From Edwardsiella anguillarum (lineage in GTDB: Bacteria; Pseudomonadota; Gammaproteobacteria; Enterobacterales; Enterobacteriaceae), in the NCBI RefSeq assembly GCF_008801815.1, contig NZ_VZOX01000006.1: a stretch of 64,000 bases of DNA. One strand, written 5' to 3'. Numbering within the stretch: the first letter of the stretch is position 1; each line of letters begins with the position of its first letter. The position numbers were made by a program, and so were the translations under genes. Below are positions 42,864 to 51,180 of this stretch, one piece after another. A model generated the notes under the pieces. The model was not told the origin of the DNA, did no database searches, and was given only the letters and a program-made list of their open reading frames with translations.

Positions 42864-43140
42864 CGTCAGGGTCGCCAGCGGGGCATCTCCGCCCCCGGAC
42901 GCTGGGCCGCGGAGGCTCTCCAGAGCGGGGCCGATGATCTGCGGCCGATGCCGCGTCAGGGCGGCGTGTCACCACGGGAGATCAACTAATAATTGATCCC
43001 GGCAGGGATTATCAAAATGGAAGGATCTACCACAAAATGGATTCCGCTGAATTTTTGTTTTTTTGATGACTATCTCGGTTAACAAAAAAGCGACCACATA
43101 CAGTAAACGCAGATAAAAATAACCTACAAGGAGTAGTTCA
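42864..43140. other. Rhodanese-pckA intergenic region
   Basis: The left half (to about 42989) is GC-rich and stays open in the rhodanese frame after the TAG; the right half is AT-rich and should hold the pckA promoter, ending in AAGGAG before the ATG. No gene or clear operator is recognised. E. coli yhgE, expected near here, is absent. Confidence 0.5.
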
Positions 43141-44760
43141 ATGCATGCCAAAGGCTTAACCGCAGCTGATCTCGCCTCCTACGGCATTTCTGACGTTACT
43201 GAAATCGTCCATAATCCCGATTACGACCTCTTATTCAAGGAAGAAACCGCCCCTGGCCTACAGGGCTATGAACGCGGTACCGTTACCTCTCTGGGCGCCG
43301 TTGCCGTGGATACCGGTATTTTTACCGGCCGTTCCCCCAAGGATAAGTACCTGGTGCGCGACGACACCACCCGCGATACCGTCTGGTGGTCCGATCAGGG
43401 CAAAGGCAAGAATGACAACCGCCCGCTGTCGCCGGAAGTCTGGCAGCATCTGAAGGGGCTGGTGACCCGCCAGCTCTCCAACAAGCGCCTGTTCGTCGTC
43501 GATGCCTACTGCGGCGCCAACCCGGACAGCCGCCTGAAGGTCCGCTTTATTACCGAGGTGGCCTGGCAGGCCCACTTCGTCAAAAATATGTTCATCCGTC
43601 CAGAGGCGGATGAACTGGCCGGTTTTGAACCCGATTTCATCGTGATGAACGGTGCCAAATGCACCAATCCGCAGTGGCAGGCGCAGGGGCTGAACTCCGA
43701 AAACTTTGTCGCCTTTAACCTGACCGAACGCATTCAGCTGATCGGGGGAACCTGGTACGGCGGCGAGATGAAGAAGGGGATGTTCTCCATCATGAACTAC
43801 CTGCTGCCGTTAAAGGGCATCGCCTCCATGCACTGCTCCGCCAACGTGGGCGAACAGGGCGACGTGGCGATCTTCTTTGGCCTCTCCGGCACCGGGAAAA
43901 CCACGCTCTCAACCGATCCCAAGCGCCGCCTGATCGGCGATGATGAGCACGGCTGGGACGATGACGGCGTGTTTAACTTTGAGGGCGGCTGCTACGCGAA
44001 GACCATTAAACTCTCCGCCGACGCCGAACCCGACATCTACGGCGCCATCACCCGCGATGCGCTGTTGGAAAACGTCACGGTGCGGGCGGATGGCAGCGTC
44101 GACTTTGACGACGGCAGCAAGACCGAAAACACCCGCGTCTCCTACCCCATCTACCACATCAAAAACATCGTGAAGCCGGTATCCAAAGCCGGGGCGGCCA
44201 AGAAGGTCATTTTCCTTACCGCCGACGCCTTCGGCGTCCTGCCGCCGGTCTCCCGCCTGACCGCGGATCAGACGCAGTATCACTTCCTGTCCGGCTTCAC
44301 GGCCAAGCTGGCCGGTACCGAACGCGGCGTAACCGAACCGACGCAGACCTTCTCCGCCTGCTTCGGCGCCGCATTCCTGACGCTGCACCCCACCCAGTAC
44401 GCCGAGGTGCTGGTCAAACGGATGCAGGCGGCCGGGGCTCAGGCCTACCTGGTCAACACCGGCTGGAACGGCAGCGGCAAACGGATCTCCATCCAGGATA
44501 CCCGCGCCATTATCGATGCCATCCTCAACGGCGATATCGATCGGGTGGAAACCTTTACTCTGCCGATCTTTAACCTGGCGGTGCCGACCGAGCTGCCCGG
44601 CGTCAATCCGGCGATCCTCGATCCGCGCGATACCTACGCCAATCGCGAGCAATGGCAAGAGAAGGCTCAGGATCTGGCGCAGCGTTTCATCGCCAACTTT
44701 GACAAGTACACCGATACGCCGGCGGGCGCCGCGCTGGTTCACGCTGGCCCCCAGCGCTAG
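43141..44760 (+). CDS. pckA: Phosphoenolpyruvate carboxykinase (ATP)
   Basis: 539 residues (540 in E. coli). It converts oxaloacetate and ATP to PEP, CO2 and ADP in gluconeogenesis. Seen are GIFTGRSPKDKYLVRD, FVVDAYCGANPDSRLKVRF, the kinase-1a loop GLSGTGKTTLS and the metal-binding GDDEHGWDDDGVFNFEGGCYAK. It is the next conserved backbone gene after the inserted cluster. Confidence 0.97.
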   Translation: MHAKGLTAADLASYGISDVTEIVHNPDYDLLFKEETAPGLQGYERGTVTSLGAVAVDTGIFTGRSPKDKYLVRDDTTRDTVWWSDQGKGKNDNRPLSPEVWQHLKGLVTRQLSNKRLFVVDAYCGANPDSRLKVRFITEVAWQAHFVKNMFIRPEADELAGFEPDFIVMNGAKCTNPQWQAQGLNSENFVAFNLTERIQLIGGTWYGGEMKKGMFSIMNYLLPLKGIASMHCSANVGEQGDVAIFFGLSGTGKTTLSTDPKRRLIGDDEHGWDDDGVFNFEGGCYAKTIKLSADAEPDIYGAITRDALLENVTVRADGSVDFDDGSKTENTRVSYPIYHIKNIVKPVSKAGAAKKVIFLTADAFGVLPPVSRLTADQTQYHFLSGFTAKLAGTERGVTEPTQTFSACFGAAFLTLHPTQYAEVLVKRMQAAGAQAYLVNTGWNGSGKRISIQDTRAIIDAILNGDIDRVETFTLPIFNLAVPTELPGVNPAILDPRDTYANREQWQEKAQDLAQRFIANFDKYTDTPAGAALVHAGPQR

Positions 44761-44792
44761 CTCACGCCCACGCGGAGATACGCCGCCGACGT

Positions 44793-44822
44793 AAAAAAGG
44801 ATGCCCCAGGGCATCCTTTTTA
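44793..44822. terminator. Bidirectional terminator between pckA and envZ
   Basis: GGATGCCC (44799-44806) and GGGCATCC (44809-44816), with a 2-nt loop and A-run/T-run flanks. Serves convergent pckA and ompR-envZ. Confidence 0.92.
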
Positions 44823-44848
44823 CTGTCCAGAGGCTCTCTGGCGGTGCA

Positions 44849-46234
44849 TCAGACGCGCTCTTTACGCCGCCCGCCGCTGCGCGGCGCGGTCTCGGGCGCC
44901 GCGGTCGCGATCATATTGACCCGTCGTAAATAGGCACGGATCTTCAGTCCACCGCGCTCGCTGCGACCAATATCCAGCGAACCGTGATGGGCATCGATAA
45001 TACGCTGAATGATCGCCAGCCCCAGGCCGGTTCCGCTGGTGGTTCTCGCGCTTTCACCGCGGACAAAGGGCTGGAACAGATGGGCCAGGTGCGCATCGTC
45101 GATCCCTGGGCCGTCATCCTCCACCTGGAACCAGGCACGCACCCCCTCCATGCCGCTGCTGACCTTGATCCAACCATTACCGTAGCGGGTTGCGTTCACC
45201 ACCATATTGACGACGGCCCGCTTAATCGACAGCGGATGCGCATCGATCAACAGCTCACCGTCGGCCAGATCGGTATCGATCTCGCGCTCATAGCCGCTCT
45301 CCGCCGCCACGACCTCGGTCAGGATACCGTTCAGATCGCACGCCTCGGTCTGCATCTCCTGACCAGTGCGCAGATAGTCGATAAACTGCTCAATAATGGC
45401 GTTACACTCTTCCGTATCCTTGTTGATCGACTCCGCCAGATAGGCATCCTGCGGACTCATCATCTCTGTCGCCAGACGAATACGCGTCAGCGGGGTACGC
45501 AGATCGTGGCTGACCCCGGCCATCAGCAGGGTCCTATCGTCGGCCAGCTGCTTAACCCCCGCCGCCATCTGATTAAACGCCCGGGTCACCGAGCGCACCT
45601 CCGAGGCGCCATACTCACGCAGCGGCGGCGGGATCTGCCCCTTGCCAACCTGCAGGGCGGCATGCTCCAGCTCGACCAACGGCCGATTTTGTATCCGAAT
45701 AAACAGCCAGGCTCCGCCGATCGCCAGCAGCATAATCGCCAGCGTGTAGCGGAACAGCGGTGAAAAATCACCCTGATGGATCTCCGTCAGCGGCACCCGC
45801 ACCCAGATATCAGGCGATAGCCAGGTCTTGAGCCAGACCACCGGCGTATTCTTGCTGATTTCAACCCGCACGTCCGTCGGACCGCCCAGCTGCTGAGCCA
45901 TCTGCTGGCTAAGGAACTGGTAATGTTGCGCCCAGCGCAGCCCGTTCTCCTCCGCCGCTGAATTGGTGTACAGCGAAATACCAAGCTCGCGGTAAATCTC
46001 GCGGCGAAACGCCGGCGGAACCTCCAGCTGGGTACCATCCTCCAGCTGCAGCTTATCCGTCATCAGCATCCGCACCTCATAGGCCAGCACCTTATTGAAC
46101 TGTTGCAAACTGGGCAGAATGGCAAAGTTCAACACGACCAGGTAGGTCGTCACCAGGCTGACGAACAGCAGGGTAACGATCAGCAACAGGGTGCGGGCAA
46201 AAGAGCTGCGCGGCGAGAAACGCAGTCGTCTCAT
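44849..46234 (-). CDS. envZ: Osmosensor histidine kinase EnvZ
   Basis: 461 residues. Two membrane helices (about 15-38 and 160-180) flank a periplasmic domain; a HAMP follows, then the DHp helix with the phospho-acceptor His243 in GVSHDLRTPLTR, same number as E. coli, and an ATP-binding domain with NMVVNATRYG, DDGPGIDD and GTGLGLAI. It phosphorylates OmpR. It overlaps ompR by 4 nt. The C-terminus is about 11 residues longer and basic. Confidence 0.97.
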   Translation of the reverse strand: MRRLRFSPRSSFARTLLLIVTLLFVSLVTTYLVVLNFAILPSLQQFNKVLAYEVRMLMTDKLQLEDGTQLEVPPAFRREIYRELGISLYTNSAAEENGLRWAQHYQFLSQQMAQQLGGPTDVRVEISKNTPVVWLKTWLSPDIWVRVPLTEIHQGDFSPLFRYTLAIMLLAIGGAWLFIRIQNRPLVELEHAALQVGKGQIPPPLREYGASEVRSVTRAFNQMAAGVKQLADDRTLLMAGVSHDLRTPLTRIRLATEMMSPQDAYLAESINKDTEECNAIIEQFIDYLRTGQEMQTEACDLNGILTEVVAAESGYEREIDTDLADGELLIDAHPLSIKRAVVNMVVNATRYGNGWIKVSSGMEGVRAWFQVEDDGPGIDDAHLAHLFQPFVRGESARTTSGTGLGLAIIQRIIDAHHGSLDIGRSERGGLKIRAYLRRVNMIATAAPETAPRSGGRRKERV

Positions 46235-46950
46235 GCTTTACTGCCGTCCGGGACAAAGACATACCCCAGACCCCATACGGTCTGAATGTAGCGCGGATGC
46301 GCCGGGTCCTCTTCGACCATCCGACGCAGGCGGGAAATCTGCACGTCGATGGAGCGCTCCATAGCGCTGTACTCGCGCCCGCGCGCCAGATTCATCAGCT
46401 TATCGCGCGACAGCGGCTCACGCGGATGGCTCACCAGCGCCTTGAGCACAGCGAACTCGCCGCTGGTCAATGGCATCGGCTCATCGTCACGGAACATTTC
46501 ACGCGTACCCAGGTTGAGCTTGAACTTGCCAAAGTTAATCACGGCGTCCTCTTGGGAGGGCGCGCCGGGCAGTTCGTTGGCCTGACGGCGCAGCACCGCG
46601 CGGATGCGGGCCAGCAGCTCACGCGGGTTAAACGGCTTGGGAATATAGTCATCTGCGCCAATTTCCAGGCCCACGATGCGATCCACCTCCTCTCCTTTGG
46701 CGGTCACCATAATGATCGGCATCGGGTTGCTCTGGCTGCGCAGGCGGCGGCAGATAGACAGACCATCTTCGCCCGGCAGCATCAGGTCCAGCACCATCAG
46801 GTGGAAAGATTCACGCGTCAGCAGACGATCCATCTGCTCCGCGTTAGCGACGCTGCGCACCTGGAATCCCTGTTCAGTCAGATAGCGCTCCAGCAGAGCC
46901 CGCAGGCGCATATCATCATCAACAACGAGAATTTTGTAATTTTCTTGCAT
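46231..46950 (-). CDS. ompR: Response regulator OmpR
   Basis: 239 residues, same as E. coli. The receiver domain has acidic residues Asp11-12, phospho-acceptor Asp55 (LMVLDLMLPG) and Lys in VTAKGEEVD; the winged-helix DNA-binding domain has RGREYSAMERSIDVQISRLRR. It controls porin and many envelope genes. First gene of ompR-envZ. Confidence 0.98.
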   Translation of the reverse strand: MQENYKILVVDDDMRLRALLERYLTEQGFQVRSVANAEQMDRLLTRESFHLMVLDLMLPGEDGLSICRRLRSQSNPMPIIMVTAKGEEVDRIVGLEIGADDYIPKPFNPRELLARIRAVLRRQANELPGAPSQEDAVINFGKFKLNLGTREMFRDDEPMPLTSGEFAVLKALVSHPREPLSRDKLMNLARGREYSAMERSIDVQISRLRRMVEEDPAHPRYIQTVWGLGYVFVPDGSKA

Positions 46951-47290
46951 GGTTTACTCCCAAAGGCAGAAAGCCCGGTGCTTATCTGTATAGCGGTATA
47001 TGGCAATCAGGTTATGGGCCGCCGATATCGCGCGCACCCCAAGCGATCTATTGTCAGAAAAGTCTCTTTATTCAGACAGCAGATAATGGTTTATATTCTA
47101 GCCTAAATTGTTACAAAGGTTATTTATCTTATGCTTACGCGAGCTTGAATGCACCATCACGCCATTTATTCGCCCACGCGGGCAAAATGGGATAGGCTGT
47201 GCTGCGCCGCCGCGCGCGCAGCGCCTGCGTAATGACAGGGCCGCACGGCGCGGCACTGGACGATGTGGCATCCACTTCAGGTTATAACAG
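46951..47290. other. ompR-greB divergent intergenic region
   Basis: 340 bp carrying the promoters of ompR and greB. The middle is AT-rich (around 47060-47150). I see no gene and no operator good enough to name. Confidence 0.5.
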
Positions 47291-47767
47291 ATGAAAACCC
47301 CGCTGATTACCCGAGAAGGTTACGAAAAACTCAAACAGGAGCTGGATTACCTGTGGCGCGAAGAACGCCCGGAGGTCACCAAAAAGGTGACCTGGGCAGC
47401 GAGCCTGGGCGATCGCAGCGAAAACGCAGATTATCAGTACAACAAGAAGCGCCTGCGCGAAATTGACAGACGCGTACGTTATCTGAGTAAGTGCATGAGT
47501 ATACTTAAAATTGTCGATTACTCCCCACAGCAAGACGGTAAGGTCTTCTTCGGCGCCTGGGTCGAGGTGGAAAACGAACGGGGCGATATCAAGCGCTTTC
47601 GCATCGTCGGCTATGATGAAATCTTTGGCCGTAACGACTATATCTCCATTGACTCGCCGATGGCCCGCGCGCTGCTGAAAAAAGAGGTGGGCGATGCCGC
47701 GACCGTGGCAACGCCGCAGGGTGACGCAGAGTGGTATGTCAATGCCATCGACTACGTCACGCCATAG
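47291..47767 (+). CDS. greB: Transcript cleavage factor GreB
   Basis: 158 residues, the E. coli length. The N-terminal coiled coil contains the LTREGYEKLKQELDYLWREERPEVTKKV start and the acidic tip (SLGDRSENADYQYNKK) that enters the RNA polymerase secondary channel; the C-terminal FKBP-like domain contains FRIVGYDEIFGRNDYISIDSPMARALL. It stimulates cleavage of backtracked RNA. Confidence 0.97.
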   Translation: MKTPLITREGYEKLKQELDYLWREERPEVTKKVTWAASLGDRSENADYQYNKKRLREIDRRVRYLSKCMSILKIVDYSPQQDGKVFFGAWVEVENERGDIKRFRIVGYDEIFGRNDYISIDSPMARALLKKEVGDAATVATPQGDAEWYVNAIDYVTP

Positions 47768-47849
47768 TCCGCCCGCGCGGGCTGGTATTTTCTTGGCTGA
47801 CTCCGTATAACGGGGACTTGGCTTTTATCCATCAAGACTATCTAACGCT

Positions 47850-50189
47850 ATGAATGACGCATTAAGCCGTATTATCGCAACAGAACTGCAGGCGCGTACT
47901 GAGCAGGTTGACGCCGCCATCCGCCTGCTGGACGAAGGCAATACCGTGCCGTTTATCGCACGCTACCGCAAAGAAGTTACCGGCGGGCTGGACGATACAC
48001 AGCTGCGTCAGCTGGAGAGCCGCCTGATTTACCTGCGGGAGCTGGAGGAGCGCCGCGCCACCATCCTTAAGTCGATCGCAGAACAGGGTAAGCTGGATGC
48101 GCCGCTGGAAAGCGCCATCCGCACCACCCAAAGTAAAACCGAACTGGAAGATCTCTATCTCCCCTATAAGCCGAAGCGGCGTACCCGGGGACAAATCGCC
48201 ATCGAGGCCGGGCTGGCGCCGCTGGCCGATACGCTGTGGCAGCAGCCGCAGCACGATCCGCAGACCCTAGCGCTACGGTATGTCGATGCCGAAAAAGGGG
48301 TGGCCGACGCCAAGGCGGCGCTGGACGGCGCCCGCTATATCCTGATGGAGCGCTTTGCCGAAGACGCCGCGCTGCTGGGCAAAGTGCGCGACTACCTGTG
48401 GAAAAATGCCCATCTGGTCTCACGGGTCAATGAAGACAAAGAGGACGAAGGCGCCAAGTTTCGCGACTACTTCGACCACCATGAGCCTCTCGCCGCCGTG
48501 CCCTCCCACCGGGCGCTGGCGATGTTCCGCGGACGTAACGAGGGCATTTTACAGCTCTCCCTCAACCCCGACCCGCAGTGCGACGAGCCGCCGAAAGAGA
48601 GCTATGGCGAACAGATTGTCTGCGATCATCTCGGGCTACGATTGACGCAGGCGCCGGCGGATGCCTGGCGCAAGGCCGTGGTCAGCTGGACCTGGCGCAT
48701 CAAGGTGCTGCTGCACCTGGAAACCGAGCTGATGGGCACCCTGCGCGAGCGGGCAGAAGATGAGGCCATCAACGTGTTCGCCCGTAACCTGCACGATCTG
48801 CTGATGGCGGCGCCGGCCGGGCTGCGCGCGACCATGGGCCTGGATCCTGGCCTGCGTACCGGGGTCAAGGTGGCCGTCGTCGACGCCACCGGTAAGCTGG
48901 TTGCCACCGACACAATTTATCCGCATACCGGTCAGGCGGCCAAGGCAGCCGTCAGCGTGGCTAACCTGTGCCAAAAGCACGGCGTCGAACTGGTGGCCAT
49001 CGGTAACGGCACGGCGTCGCGCGAGACGGATCGCTTCTATGCCGACGTACAGCGTCAGTTCCCGCAGGTGACGGCCCAGAAGGTGATCGTCAGCGAAGCG
49101 GGCGCCTCGGTCTACTCCGCCTCCGAACTGGCGGCGCAGGAGTTTCCCGAGCTGGATGTTTCCCTGCGCGGCGCCGTCTCTATCGCCCGTCGCCTGCAGG
49201 ATCCGCTGGCGGAGCTGGTGAAGATCGATCCCAAATCCATCGGCGTGGGTCAGTACCAGCACGACGTCAGCCAAAGCCTGCTTGCTCGCAAGCTGGATGC
49301 CGTAGTAGAGGACTGCGTCAATGCCGTGGGCGTCGACCTGAATACCGCCTCGGTCGCGCTGCTGACCCGGGTGGCGGGCTTGAGCCGCCTGATGGCCCAG
49401 AACATCGTCAGCTGGCGCGACGCCAACGGCCGCTTTTCCAATCGCGAACAGCTGCTTAAGGTCAGCCGGCTTGGGCCCAAAGCCTTCGAACAGTGCGCGG
49501 GCTTCCTGCGGATCACCCACGGAGATAACCCGCTGGATGCCTCTACGGTGCACCCAGAGGCCTACCCGGTGGTTGAGCGGATCCTGGCGAAAACCGAGCA
49601 GAGCCTGGCGATGCTGATGGGGAACCCCGATGCGCTGCGCGGCCTGAGCCCGAAAGCCTTCACCGATGAGCGTTTCGGGGTACCGACCGTCAGCGATATT
49701 CTGCGTGAGCTGGAAAAGCCGGGGCGCGACCCGCGTCCGGAATTTAAAACCGCCACGTTTGCCGAAGGGGTAGAGACCCTGGCCGATCTCAGCATCGGCA
49801 TGATCCTAGAGGGAACGGTCACCAACGTCACCAACTTTGGCGCCTTTGTCGATATCGGCGTACATCAGGACGGCCTGGTGCATATCTCCTCTCTCGCCCA
49901 TAAGTTTGTTGACGATCCGCACAAGGTGGTTAAAGCCGGCGACATCGTTAAGGTGAAAGTCCTCGAGGTCGATCAGGCCCGCCGACGCATCGCCCTGACG
50001 ATGCGTCTGGATGAGCAGCCCGGCGAAGGCGGCGGCCGTCGCTCATCGGCCGATCGCAGCGGTGAACGCGCCCGGCCGGGGCAGCGTCCGGTGCGCACGG
50101 GCCACGGCCGCGCCGAGCGCCCGGGAAGCAGCGGCAACAGCGCCATGGGGGATGCCCTGGCGGCAGCGCTGGGCAAAAACAAGCGCTGA
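47850..50189 (+). CDS. yhgF: Tex family RNA-binding protein YhgF
   Basis: 779 residues. Tex layout: N-terminal helical region (VPFIARYRKEVTGGLDDTQLRQLESRL), a YqgF/RNase H-like domain (MGLDPGLRTGVKVAVVDATG), helix-hairpin-helix units (LLTRVAGLSRLMAQNIVSWRD) and a C-terminal S1 domain (GMILEGTVTNVTNFGAFVDIGVHQDGLVHISSL). The tail is Arg/Gly-rich and disordered. Exact role is unsettled; linked to transcription and ribosome rescue. Confidence 0.96.
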   Translation: MNDALSRIIATELQARTEQVDAAIRLLDEGNTVPFIARYRKEVTGGLDDTQLRQLESRLIYLRELEERRATILKSIAEQGKLDAPLESAIRTTQSKTELEDLYLPYKPKRRTRGQIAIEAGLAPLADTLWQQPQHDPQTLALRYVDAEKGVADAKAALDGARYILMERFAEDAALLGKVRDYLWKNAHLVSRVNEDKEDEGAKFRDYFDHHEPLAAVPSHRALAMFRGRNEGILQLSLNPDPQCDEPPKESYGEQIVCDHLGLRLTQAPADAWRKAVVSWTWRIKVLLHLETELMGTLRERAEDEAINVFARNLHDLLMAAPAGLRATMGLDPGLRTGVKVAVVDATGKLVATDTIYPHTGQAAKAAVSVANLCQKHGVELVAIGNGTASRETDRFYADVQRQFPQVTAQKVIVSEAGASVYSASELAAQEFPELDVSLRGAVSIARRLQDPLAELVKIDPKSIGVGQYQHDVSQSLLARKLDAVVEDCVNAVGVDLNTASVALLTRVAGLSRLMAQNIVSWRDANGRFSNREQLLKVSRLGPKAFEQCAGFLRITHGDNPLDASTVHPEAYPVVERILAKTEQSLAMLMGNPDALRGLSPKAFTDERFGVPTVSDILRELEKPGRDPRPEFKTATFAEGVETLADLSIGMILEGTVTNVTNFGAFVDIGVHQDGLVHISSLAHKFVDDPHKVVKAGDIVKVKVLEVDQARRRIALTMRLDEQPGEGGGRRSSADRSGERARPGQRPVRTGHGRAERPGSSGNSAMGDALAAALGKNKR

Positions 50190-50196
50190 CAGCGAC

Positions 50197-50222
50197 GTCA
50201 CGCCCCCGCCGTGGGGCGTGAC
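50197..50222 (+). terminator. Hairpin downstream of yhgF
   Basis: GTCACGCCCC (50197-50206) and GGGGCGTGAC (50213-50222) form a 10-bp stem 8 nt after the yhgF stop. No clear T-run follows, so it may be an mRNA 3'-end structure or a weak terminator. Confidence 0.55.
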
Positions 50223-50793
50223 GCTCATCACATAATGCAAATCTAAATGAGACTTCATCGCAATTTCATAATCTTGCCCTCCGCTCGCCGCGCGGAAATG
50301 TAATGAAAGTGTTACGTAAAGTTACCCCGCGCCGCGCGCCCCCCGCCTCGGCGCTGACCGTCATCCCGCGCAGCGCGCCTTTTCATCCACTGGATGAATA
50401 TCCTATATCAACATAATATTATTGAATAAATTGTCGAAATGACGCTCTTTCTCCGCCGCTCACGACGACGGGTAGCATACGATGGCACTGGCGCCCCCCA
50501 ATCCCACACAAAAAATAGGCACATTCCATTAACCATTTTAACGAATGATTCTCATTTGCGGACTGTTTAAAATAGTGCTAAAACACAGCCATAGTAAGGA
50601 CGGTAGCCGCCTTAGCGTACGGCGCCGTTGACGTAAGCCGTGTGACGCTCGGCTTGAAACACAGATGAAAACAATTATCAGTTTTATTATACTGCGTGTT
50701 CACCCAGGCGCCCTCTCCAGCCAACACTATGCCGCCGGCGTCCCCGAGTGAAGGCTCAGCGCAATGACTGTCGTAATCAGTAAGAAGGTTTAT
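50223..50793 (+). other. yhgF-feoA intergenic region
   Basis: About 570 bp holding the Fur box, an AT-rich stretch (50400-50450) and a long predicted feo leader. An ATG at 50764 is in frame with feoA but has a poorer ribosome-binding site than 50794. No gene is convincing here. Confidence 0.5.
50541..50559 (+). promoter_or_regulatory. Fur box of feoABC
   Basis: ACGAATGATTCTCATTTGC matches 12 of 19 positions of the Fur consensus, including the whole AATGAT/TCATT core. It lies about 235 nt before the feoA start, in a 600-bp gap. Iron repression is the known control of feo in E. coli; an FNR site is also expected but I found none I would trust. Confidence 0.7.
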
Positions 50794-51081
50794 ATGCATC
50801 GGCTTCTTCCGGGTCATCAATACAAAATATTGGGCTTTTCACCGAATATCAGTCCGGCCTACCGTCAAAAGCTGCTCTCGCTGGGATTCCTGCCCGGCTC
50901 GCCGTTTACGGTGGTGCGTATCGCGCCGCTGGGCGACCCCATTGAGGTCAAGGCGCGCCGGGTCAGCCTGGTGCTGCGTAAGAAAGATCTCGCACTGCTG
51001 AATATTGAACCGATGGGTGAACCGCAGCCTGCGCCGCAGAGCGCGGCCGTCGCCACCATCGGCGCGCAGCAGCGCGCCTGA
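50794..51081 (+). CDS. feoA: Ferrous iron transport protein A
   Basis: 95 residues from ATG 50794, which has AAGAAGG five nt upstream. SH3-like FeoA fold with ISPAYRQKLLSLGFLPGSPFTVVRIAPLGDP and RRVSLVLRKKDLALL, nearly identical to E. coli in the core. The C-terminal tail of about 20 residues is an extension absent from E. coli FeoA (75 residues). It assists FeoB in Fe(II) uptake. Confidence 0.95.
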   Translation: MHRLLPGHQYKILGFSPNISPAYRQKLLSLGFLPGSPFTVVRIAPLGDPIEVKARRVSLVLRKKDLALLNIEPMGEPQPAPQSAAVATIGAQQRA

Positions 51082-51180
51082 ACGCACCGCATAGCCACCT
51101 TCATCGGCATATGCTCAAGGGATAGCGCGGGCGAGCCACGCCCGTGCCAGTGTCTGTCTTCGCCAAAAAAACAGTAAATT

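Noticed and set aside
50764..50793. Earlier ATG for feoA
   Set aside because: Adds ten residues not in homologues, while ATG 50794 has a clear AAGAAGG at proper spacing.
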